A stretch of 8,268 bases of DNA, from assembly GCA_017649745.1 (NCBI GenBank), contig JAGCGE010000085.1, positions 1 through 8,268 on the forward strand. The letters run 5' to 3'. The notes under the pieces were generated by a model, which saw only the letters and a list, made by a program, of their open reading frames with translations, did not search any database and was not told the DNA's origin. The position numbers and the translations under genes were made by a program. Shown here one piece after another: positions 1-5,755 of the stretch (the first letter of the stretch is position 1; each line of letters begins with the position of its first letter). This DNA comes from Clostridiales bacterium. Its GTDB lineage: Bacteria; Bacillota_A; Clostridia; Saccharofermentanales; Saccharofermentanaceae.

Positions 1-1863
1 TACAATTTTTTTATCGACATAAGGAATCGGATTACTGTAATAATCGTGAAGCGCGATGGTATTGTCGACGGCATCATATTCCCATGTGATCGTATGAGAG
101 ATGGATAATGCAAGGCTATGCTTGGTATTCTCCGTCTTAAGTGCAAGCTCGTTGTTCTTAAACTCTGCAATATCAGTAACGAGAGCCATGAGCTTAAGCG
201 TATTCGGCTTGTTAGATTCAATGAAAGTACCTTTGACACGGAGCCATCTCATGACGTCTCTGAAATTGTGAGCGGCAGAAGCGGTGAAGTCCACTTCAGA
301 TTCGCCCAATTCATGAGCTTTCTTGATCGTATAGAGGAGCGAATTATACTCTTCTGCAGGCATCATCTCGATAGCGTATTGGTCGTAATGAGGATCACTC
401 GTATAGACGATGGAGATATCGTCATCTGTGATCTCGGCTATTACGAAAATGCCGTCAATGCCGTTAAGGACTGTCTGCAGGTTGATGGAGATATCAGCAA
501 CGGAAGTATCCATCGCGAATGAATTGATATCTGAATCCTCACTGAAAACGACTTTATTCTTGCCGAGTTTCTTAGCCTTATAAAGAGCTGCATCTGCATC
601 CGAATAGAGATCATCGAGCTTTGTTGCACTGGTTGCCGTAAATACGATAACACCGATACTGCTCGAAAGAGTGATAGATTCGCCATTTCTCTGGCACTCG
701 AACTGCAGGGCATTAATGAGCTCCTGGGATTTCTTGTTCGCATCCCATGCCTTCTCGAGGTTCTTCATGAGAACGATGAATTCGTCTCCTCCGATCCTTC
801 CTATGATGTCAGATTCCCTGAATGTCTTCTTGATTTTGTCGGAGATCTCGACGAGAACGTTATCGCCGGTTCTGTGACCGAAGTGATCGTTGATCTCCTT
901 AAAGTTATCGACGTCGATGATAAACAGCGCATTAAGTTCGCCCATTCCTTCATCCTGAAGGTGGAGGTTCATCTTAGTCAGTGCTGCTTCATGGTTATAG
1001 ACCTCAGTCATCAGGTCTTGCTCGGCAGCCTTAACGAGATTATCCTTTTCTTCACGCTGTTTACTTATATCCAGAACGGAAAAGAGGATGCATACGTGGT
1101 TATTCCTCGGATCGACGAGGAAGAAGTATTCGTAGTTTACCCATCTTGAAGGGTACTCTTCAGTATTGACGTAGAATTCGATCGAATGTCCAGGAAGACC
1201 TGCATTAAACTGCTTAAGGATATTCTCCTTATCAAGGTTGGCGAAATATCTGTGCTCACTGATATCGACCGATATAAGACGGTCAGATCTCGTTATGAAC
1301 TCATCAATGGACATATCCCTATGCTCGACCTTGCCGTGGATGATCGCTGAAAAGTCGATCATCTTCCAATCAGTTACATCAACATAAGAGCAGCAAAGGG
1401 CGTTATTCGGAAGCGCCAGATAGTTGCTTACCATCTTGTCGAATCGCTGCTCCGCCTCATATGCTCGCGTATAATCAACGGACGTTCCCATGATGGCAAT
1501 GACTTTGTCTTTGGACCTGACAGGATATTTTGTTGTCTTACAATAGACAACATCTCCTGTATTCTTAATAGAGACTGGAACGATAGTATCTCTGATCTCG
1601 ATGCCCTCATTAAGGACTCTACGCTCGAGCTCAGTATGCTTCTTACATGATTCATCATCCCCGAAAAGCTGTTCGTCTGTTTTACCCAGAAGATCTTTTA
1701 CAGTTTTAACACCGACGAATTCCGCAAAACTCTGGGAGGCCGCCAAATACTTAAGATCTGCGTCCTTCAGATAGCAAGGTAAAGAAGATTTGTTAAAGAA
1801 CTCGGTAAATACCGAGAGAGCGATCTTATTGCTCTTTTTGGGTAATGAATCAGTTATGCCCAT
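1..1863 (-). CDS. PAS-PAS-GGDEF-PAS diguanylate cyclase, 3' end outside the window
   Basis: Translating the minus strand from the ATG at 1863 gives 621 codons without a stop down to the window edge, so the C-terminus is missing. The protein probably makes cyclic di-GMP from two GTP. Residues about 19-135 look like a PAS fold (SLPCYLKD start, ending GTSVDYT), and about 145-268 like a second sensory fold ending VLDISKQREE. The GGDEF domain spans about 280-442: metal-binding DVDNFKEIND (317-326), intact GGDEF at 358-362, and an inhibitory I-site RESD at 349-352 exactly five residues before it, so product inhibition is expected. Another PAS-like segment (about 455-570, ending VTDIAEF) and the start of a further one follow. 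An EAL or second GGDEF domain could lie beyond the edge. I see no membrane helix or signal peptide, so it is probably cytosolic. AGGTGA at 1867-1872 supports the start. The family call is firm; the signal sensed is unknown. Confidence 0.93.
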   Translation of the reverse strand, partial: MGITDSLPKKSNKIALSVFTEFFNKSSLPCYLKDADLKYLAASQSFAEFVGVKTVKDLLGKTDEQLFGDDESCKKHTELERRVLNEGIEIRDTIVPVSIKNTGDVVYCKTTKYPVRSKDKVIAIMGTSVDYTRAYEAEQRFDKMVSNYLALPNNALCCSYVDVTDWKMIDFSAIIHGKVEHRDMSIDEFITRSDRLISVDISEHRYFANLDKENILKQFNAGLPGHSIEFYVNTEEYPSRWVNYEYFFLVDPRNNHVCILFSVLDISKQREEKDNLVKAAEQDLMTEVYNHEAALTKMNLHLQDEGMGELNALFIIDVDNFKEINDHFGHRTGDNVLVEISDKIKKTFRESDIIGRIGGDEFIVLMKNLEKAWDANKKSQELINALQFECQRNGESITLSSSIGVIVFTATSATKLDDLYSDADAALYKAKKLGKNKVVFSEDSDINSFAMDTSVADISINLQTVLNGIDGIFVIAEITDDDISIVYTSDPHYDQYAIEMMPAEEYNSLLYTIKKAHELGESEVDFTASAAHNFRDVMRWLRVKGTFIESNKPNTLKLMALVTDIAEFKNNELALKTENTKHSLALSISHTITWEYDAVDNTIALHDYYSNPIPYVDKKIV

Positions 1864-1897
1864 ACTTCACCTGCCCACAGCCAAATACTACTCTTTT

Positions 1898-1926
1898 ATT
1901 ATAAAACAGCTAATAATTATTTAGAA
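1898..1926 (-). promoter_or_regulatory. Candidate sigma-A promoter for the diguanylate cyclase gene
   Basis: On the minus strand a perfect TATAAT (-10) lies at 1898-1903. A weaker TTCTAA (-35, 3 of 6 matches to TTGACA) lies at 1921-1926, with a 17-bp spacer. The predicted transcript would start near 1891 and leave a leader of about 28 nt containing the AGGTGA site. The -10 box is convincing; the -35 is poor, so an activator or a flanking AT-rich element may help. Confidence 0.5.
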
Positions 1927-1945
1927 TACTTGATTATTAACGTTT

Positions 1946-1974
1946 TCGTAAACTAATAGAGCTTGTGCTATTAT
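1946..1974 (+). promoter_or_regulatory. Candidate promoter for the HAD-lipoprotein-zinc-ribbon cluster
   Basis: TATTAT at 1969-1974 is preceded by TGC, giving an extended -10 box. At a 17-bp spacing lies TCGTAA (3 of 6). The -35 overlaps an imperfect dyad, TTAACG-TTTT-CGTAAA at 1937-1952 (five of six positions pair), which could be an operator. The promoter diverges from that of the diguanylate cyclase gene. This is a pattern match only. Confidence 0.4.
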
Positions 1975-2002
1975 GTATTGGGGATCAGGGGGTTAAATTA
2001 TT

Positions 2003-2662
2003 ATGACAGATAAAGTGGTTGATGCCGTCATCTTTGATCTCGACGGCACACTTACAGATACCGAACAATACTACCAGAAGGCGTGGCCTATGGCTCTTAG
2101 GCACTTCGGTTACGAAGTCGAACCATGGATGCCGCTGGAACTTAGGTCTCTCGGAAGACCATTCGCTCCACAGACGTTTAAGAAATGGTTCGGTGAAGAT
2201 TTCGATTATGAGAAAGTGAGATCATACAGGAAGAAGATCGTTGCAGAGATCATAGAAGAGCATGGGATCCCGCTTAAGAAGGGCGCTAAGGAGATCCTGT
2301 CTTCTCTGCGCGAAAAGGGCATTACAACTGCTCTTGCAACAGCCAATGACTTTCAAAGGACAGAAAGCTACCTTAAGCTTATCGGTCTTTATGATTCTTT
2401 TGACAAGATAATCTGCGCAGACATGGTAAAGCAGGGTAAGCCTGCTCCGGACATATATGCATATGCGTGCAGTTCCCTCGGAATACCGCCTGACAGGACA
2501 TTTGCCGTCGAGGATTCTCCTAACGGTATAAAGAGTGCTTATGGAGCGGGCCTTAAGGTCATCATGGTTCCTGATCTTACCGAGCCTGATGAAGAACTGT
2601 CCAAGATGCTTTATGCGAGAGTGGACGAATTAATGGATATATTGGGATTACTGGAGGGATGA
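2003..2662 (+). CDS. HAD-superfamily hydrolase, beta-phosphoglucomutase-like (subfamily IA)
   Basis: This 219-residue cytosolic enzyme of usual family length acts on a small phosphorylated metabolite through an aspartyl-phosphate intermediate. All four HAD motifs are visible. Motif I is FDLDGTLTD with nucleophile Asp12 and acid/base Asp14. Motif II is ALATAN with Thr113. Motif III is Lys146 in KQGKPAPD. Motif IV is VEDSPNGI with Glu170 and Asp171 for magnesium. An all-helical C1 cap fills about residues 18-90, and Arg52 in SLGRP sits where beta-phosphoglucomutases have a substrate-contacting arginine. Substrate cannot be read from the sequence: beta-phosphoglucomutase, phosphoglycolate phosphatase and other sugar-phosphate phosphatases share these motifs. 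The ribosome binding site is AGGGGG at 1987-1992, with a rather long 10-nt gap. Its TGA lies 2 nt before the preferred start of the lipoprotein gene, suggesting translational coupling. Confidence 0.93.
   Translation: MTDKVVDAVIFDLDGTLTDTEQYYQKAWPMALRHFGYEVEPWMPLELRSLGRPFAPQTFKKWFGEDFDYEKVRSYRKKIVAEIIEEHGIPLKKGAKEILSSLREKGITTALATANDFQRTESYLKLIGLYDSFDKIICADMVKQGKPAPDIYAYACSSLGIPPDRTFAVEDSPNGIKSAYGAGLKVIMVPDLTEPDEELSKMLYARVDELMDILGLLEG
2653..2658 (+). promoter_or_regulatory. Ribosome binding site that decides the lipoprotein start
   Basis: GGAGGG ends directly against an ATG at 2659 (no spacing) but lies 6 nt before a second in-frame ATG at 2665. The second start also gives a clean Met-Lys-Lys signal peptide, so 2665 is preferred. 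The site lies inside the last codons of the HAD gene. Confidence 0.75.
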
Positions 2663-2664
2663 TA

Positions 2665-5010
2665 ATGAAGAAGATCGTAGCGATGATCCTGTCTGTTGCG
2701 ATCGTGTTTTCGATCGTAGGCTGCAACCGTAAGAAAGGGGCTGATCCTACAGGAACGACTGATGTACAGGGACCGTCAGATACCTACGAGAAGGTCGATC
2801 TGAAGGATTGCGACGGATTCTGGTACGATGAGCAGGGAATTCTTTTCGATATAGATACGGAGAACATGACCCTTACGACGTTCGAGGGATACGTTTTTGA
2901 TATCCTGGATGTGACAGATGAGGGCATTAGTGTCCGTAAACAGACATCGGACGAAGCTTATTACAACTCGAGTTGCTGTCTGCCTTGCTTTACGACGATG
3001 ACATTTCCGATCTTTCAGACTTCGAAAGGGGAACTGATCTATTTCGACAATGTGTGCTACCACGAGGGCACAGACAAGGCTTCGAATATATCTGCTGAGA
3101 TAGAATCGAAGCTCAGGAATACGGATTTTAACGCATACAGTACAGGCGGCGAAAAGGTTGAGATCGACTTTCCTGCTGACGGAAAAGGAAAGATTCAGAC
3201 TTCTAACGGCGAAGTTCGATGGGATTATGAGAACGGACAGCTGTCTATCGAAGGCCATAACGGCATGCCGATGAGAGTTTTCGAGGATGGAACGATGGCC
3301 TTTTATGAAAGAGGCAGGCTCTCGAAGCTTTTTAACAGTTCAGCCGGCTACGATTATCTCGGATCTGAAAAGGGTTCGTATATCTACTACAACGCGCAGG
3401 AAGACGAGTATTATCTTTTCGAGATAGACGAGAAGGGCAATGCGGCTATGTTCTCTACTGACGGTGAGGAACTGGAGAAATATAAGGTTGCTTATGATAA
3501 TGAATACGATTTTTTCCTTCTGGGTGATACTGGACTTAAGTACCGCAGGCAAACGGGCGGTGATATGTGGATGTTCTCGGGTTACGAGGTAATAGGAACA
3601 ATGTACGACAGGTCGACTTTCAACGGCATGATCGAAGAATACAGGTTCAGGATCCTTGACGGAGAGTGCAAGACGCTGTTCACCAACACTTATGATATGA
3701 CTTTCGGCAACCAGGATATCCTTATAACGGCTGATCTCAGTACTTCCGAGTGGCTTCCTGACTGTCTCGTGCTCGAGGAGGTCACACCGAAGGAATATGT
3801 TACTAATGCCGTGGCTCCAAGTAACGAGACAATGGTTACAGATCTTGTTAAGATCACTTGCTACAGCTCATTTAACGGGGCGACGCTCGATCTCGATGTA
3901 AAGGGCGATGACACTGATCCGGGCTCGCTTGCTGTAAGAGCACTTGCTGAGAATTTCTCTTCAGCTGATCTTCGTAACGGTGACTGGAAGATCGTAGATA
4001 CCGATGAAGGATATCATGTGACAACCAATGTTATCTATAAATCGAGCTATTACTACGTTATCAATATCGAGGACCTTCTTCTCGCGAATTCGATATCCGA
4101 TATAACGGCTATGAACGTCCTTGATCTTGATGTCTACAACTCCGTGTGGGCTCGAAAGATCGGATCGGATGATGTGTTGGGACTCGTGGATCTTCAGTAT
4201 CTTTCAGAGTCCATATACGACTATGACCACAACTGCGCCGAATTCTGGGTATATACTCCGGAGCAGCTCGCGACAGCGACTTTCTATGTAAATGTCATCG
4301 ATTCGCTCGATATATATGTTCAGGTCGACAGCTGTATAAACATCCACCTCATGGCCGACCTCGATCTTAAGGATTATTACTGGTGCTCATTAGGTCATAT
4401 CGACAATACTCGAAAAAGCGGACCGAATACCATCGTCGACAGTTACCATGGAATCTTTTTCGGAAACGGGCATGAGATAAAGAACATGAAGATAGACGAA
4501 TCCTGCGGCCGTTCCTTCACATCATGGGCGGACGGATTTACAGTGATAGGACTAACATTGACAGACGCCGACTTCGGAATACTGCTTGATACAGGAATCA
4601 CGTCCGCATACGGTTCGGAGGCTTTCGGAACGTCACCGAAACACGGTGCGTTCATCGATTGCAAGTTGATACTGAATAACGAGAATGTCTATTCTTTCTG
4701 CGGTAATCTGAGCAAGACCGTGTCTTTTGTCGATTGTTACTGGGAATACAAAGGCAAGCCTCAGAAGATCACTGAAAGCTCAGATGACTGGTGCAGCGAG
4801 AACTGGGTAGGAAATTACTTCAAGCGTAGCGGTGAATATGTTTACGATGAACAGGCCGAATATGATGCTTATCTGGCTGATCCTGAGTCATTCCACAACC
4901 TTAGCCATTACACGGGCAAGGAAGGAACATATTGTGAGGGAAATTATGCCGGATACAGCGCTGACGGAATCTTCTACACTAATTTCGGTGCTGTAATGCA
5001 AGAGAATTGA
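2665..5010 (+). CDS. Large secreted lipoprotein with GLUG-like beta-helix segment, function unknown
   Basis: From the ATG at 2665 the protein has 781 residues; an ATG at 2659 would add two, and the numbering here counts from 2659. The N-terminus is a lipoprotein signal: MKK, a hydrophobic stretch, then lipobox IVGC with Cys22 as the lipidated residue. The mature protein should be anchored outside the membrane. Acidic, beta-rich modules follow at about 52-90, 165-205 and 240-290; the last two share an EID...G...T..GE...Y.N pattern. Residues about 390-530 are unassigned. Residues about 530-700 resemble GLUG/adhesin-type beta-helix repeats: a VYTPEQLATA lead-in, LMADLDL, then GIFFGNGHEIKNMKI. 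The C-terminal 80 residues are rich in Tyr, Glu and Asp. It has 18 cysteines, many for an exported Bacillota protein. A surface-binding or adhesion role is an inference from the fold. It sits between the HAD gene and the zinc-ribbon gene, apparently in one transcript. Confidence 0.85.
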   Translation: MKKIVAMILSVAIVFSIVGCNRKKGADPTGTTDVQGPSDTYEKVDLKDCDGFWYDEQGILFDIDTENMTLTTFEGYVFDILDVTDEGISVRKQTSDEAYYNSSCCLPCFTTMTFPIFQTSKGELIYFDNVCYHEGTDKASNISAEIESKLRNTDFNAYSTGGEKVEIDFPADGKGKIQTSNGEVRWDYENGQLSIEGHNGMPMRVFEDGTMAFYERGRLSKLFNSSAGYDYLGSEKGSYIYYNAQEDEYYLFEIDEKGNAAMFSTDGEELEKYKVAYDNEYDFFLLGDTGLKYRRQTGGDMWMFSGYEVIGTMYDRSTFNGMIEEYRFRILDGECKTLFTNTYDMTFGNQDILITADLSTSEWLPDCLVLEEVTPKEYVTNAVAPSNETMVTDLVKITCYSSFNGATLDLDVKGDDTDPGSLAVRALAENFSSADLRNGDWKIVDTDEGYHVTTNVIYKSSYYYVINIEDLLLANSISDITAMNVLDLDVYNSVWARKIGSDDVLGLVDLQYLSESIYDYDHNCAEFWVYTPEQLATATFYVNVIDSLDIYVQVDSCINIHLMADLDLKDYYWCSLGHIDNTRKSGPNTIVDSYHGIFFGNGHEIKNMKIDESCGRSFTSWADGFTVIGLTLTDADFGILLDTGITSAYGSEAFGTSPKHGAFIDCKLILNNENVYSFCGNLSKTVSFVDCYWEYKGKPQKITESSDDWCSENWVGNYFKRSGEYVYDEQAEYDAYLADPESFHNLSHYTGKEGTYCEGNYAGYSADGIFYTNFGAVMQEN

Positions 5011-5028
5011 CATTTTTGAGGAAAACAG

Positions 5029-5370
5029 ATGATATGTGATAAATGCAATGTAGAAATGAAATATTTCAGTGAAGGCCATAGCTGTGGATGGGAATGTCCT
5101 AAGTGCGGCCAAGGTGTTGTAACCTCATATATCGATGACCAGATATATAAGCTATCCATATTACCTTGCACCGCAAGTTCTGCTAAAGAGTGCGTTACAA
5201 TAGCCAAGATTTGTAAGATTTCAATAAAAGATGCCAAAAGTAAGATTAGAAACGGTGGGTTTCTAGTTGAGGATCGTGCTGAGAAGATAAAGGAATATTG
5301 CACACTTTTAGATAAAACAGTTCTTGAATATAAGACAACTCCCATTTTTCCATATTCTGATAAAAACTGA
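5029..5370 (+). CDS. Small protein: N-terminal zinc ribbon plus L7/L12-like C-terminal segment
   Basis: This 113-residue cytosolic protein lies 18 nt after the lipoprotein stop and has GAGGAA at 5018-5023, 5 nt before the ATG. The N-terminus is a zinc ribbon: Cys3 and Cys6 (CDKC) with Cys23 and Cys26 (CPKCG), plus an extra Cys19. From about residue 48 the pattern ECVTIAKICKISIKDAKSKI, a glycine turn, then a charged helix ending in EYCTLL resembles the C-terminal fold of ribosomal protein L7/L12 (KxxxxxxxLxxAKxxI, then AExIKxxL). That match is by eye and moderate. No enzyme motif is visible. A role in binding nucleic acid or the ribosome is speculation. GC is about 36% by hand count, against roughly 45-50% in sampled stretches of the preceding gene, so it may have a separate origin. 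Readable SD and zinc motifs make it a real gene. Confidence 0.75.
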   Translation: MICDKCNVEMKYFSEGHSCGWECPKCGQGVVTSYIDDQIYKLSILPCTASSAKECVTIAKICKISIKDAKSKIRNGGFLVEDRAEKIKEYCTLLDKTVLEYKTTPIFPYSDKN

Positions 5371-5469
5371 ACCAAGACACCGGACCTTCTCGTTTTTGTG
5401 GGATTACAGTATGGCGTTGCACTAGTTTATTGTGCTGTTCCCAACTTTTCTGGTTAAATCATGTATTTT

Positions 5470-5508
5470 GTTGTAGATTTTCGGCTCAAAAAAGCCGTCA
5501 TCTACAAC
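5470..5508 (+). other. Two-part stem-loop (9-bp outer and 5-bp inner stem)
   Basis: GTTGTAGAT at 5470-5478 pairs perfectly with ATCTACAAC at 5500-5508. Inside, CGGCT (5482-5486) pairs with AGCCG (5493-5497) around a CAAAAA loop. The two stems are separated by a small TTT/TC internal loop. There is no T-run directly after it, so it is not a classical terminator. It could be an RNA structural element on either strand or a protein-binding palindrome. Confidence 0.65.
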
Positions 5509-5518
5509 CTTGATAATC

Positions 5519-5553
5519 AATCAGGCGGTTGTGTAGGGCTAACTGCACTGATT
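5519..5553 (+). other. Second stem-loop, possible weak terminator
   Basis: AATCAG-GCGGTT (5519-5530) pairs with AACTGC-A-CTGATT (5541-5553): 12 pairs including one G-U, one bulged A, and a 10-nt loop. A TTTTTT run lies at 5570-5575, 17 nt beyond the stem, which is farther than in a standard intrinsic terminator. It may act as a poor terminator for the upstream cluster or as part of a larger folded RNA with the preceding stem-loop. Confidence 0.45.
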
Positions 5554-5633
5554 TTGGATATTTGATGTGTTTTTTCTACAACATTATTTATGAATGGGGG
5601 ATAAAGGTTGGGGTAGGCATCTTCAACAGCCAA

Positions 5634-5654
5634 TTATACGTTATTAACGTATAA
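5634..5654. promoter_or_regulatory. Perfect 21-bp dyad, operator candidate
   Basis: TTATACGTT and AACGTATAA are perfect 9-bp inverted arms around a central ATT. This size and symmetry suits a dimeric repressor such as a TetR- or MarR-type regulator, families that often control drug exporters like the MATE gene 102 bp downstream. No regulator gene lies in the window, so the binding protein is unknown. The right arm contains a -10-like TATAAC at 5650-5655, so it could also mask a promoter. Confidence 0.5.
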
Positions 5655-5691
5655 CATCGACTTTTACTGTATCTTTTCGATAAATAGTCAA

Positions 5692-5720
5692 TTGTCTTTT
5701 AATAATGGGTGTGACAGAAT
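5692..5720 (+). promoter_or_regulatory. Candidate promoter for the MATE exporter gene
   Basis: TTGTCT at 5692-5697 (4 of 6) and CAGAAT at 5715-5720 (4 of 6) are 17 bp apart, with TGA just before the -10 giving an extended -10 element. The predicted transcript starts near 5727, about 29 nt before the ATG. Both boxes are imperfect, as is usual for a regulated promoter; an alternative start site farther upstream is possible. Confidence 0.4.
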
Positions 5721-5755
5721 ACTTGTTATTCGAATTAGTTTGGGGGAAATATTGA

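Larger units (their letters stand above)
5371..5755 (+). other. 385-bp AT-rich intergenic region with structured elements, no supported gene
   Basis: No open frame here has both a ribosome binding site and a recognisable product. The region contains two stem-loops (5470-5508 and 5519-5553), two direct copies of TCTACAAC (5501-5508 and 5575-5582), a perfect dyad at 5634-5654, and the MATE promoter candidate. No obvious intrinsic terminator follows the zinc-ribbon stop; the best candidate is the second stem-loop, which has a run of six T 17 nt beyond it. The region could be a long structured leader of the MATE gene, an unrecognised small RNA, or a degraded insertion. Confidence 0.6.

Noticed and set aside
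118..1149. Plus-strand frames at 118-522, 671-877 and 874-1149
   Set aside because: They lie opposite the long minus-strand PAS/GGDEF gene, which has clear domain motifs; they have no recognisable domains.
4974..5375. Minus-strand frame of 133 codons opposite the zinc-ribbon gene
   Set aside because: It spans the end of the lipoprotein gene and the whole zinc-ribbon gene, has no family features, and the plus-strand gene has a good ribosome binding site and cysteine motifs.
5371..5410. Intrinsic terminator right after the zinc-ribbon gene (GTTTTTG tract at about 5390)
   Set aside because: Only a three-base stem can be drawn before the short T-run, which is not enough for a terminator.
5470..5478. 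GTTGTAGAT equals the 3' end of some Cas12a CRISPR repeats
   Set aside because: The matching TTTCTAC half is not directly upstream, there are no evenly spaced repeats, and the sequence pairs with its own inverted copy instead. No cas gene is in the window.
5461..5565. A 34-codon frame (begins MYFVVDFRLKKAV) across both stem-loops
   Set aside because: There is no ribosome binding site before the ATG and no recognisable product, and the frame coincides with the inverted repeats, which explain its composition better.
5583..5755. Possible c-di-GMP riboswitch or other known leader upstream of the MATE gene
   Set aside because: I could not find the conserved GEMM core or any other aptamer I know; only the dyad and a promoter candidate can be supported.
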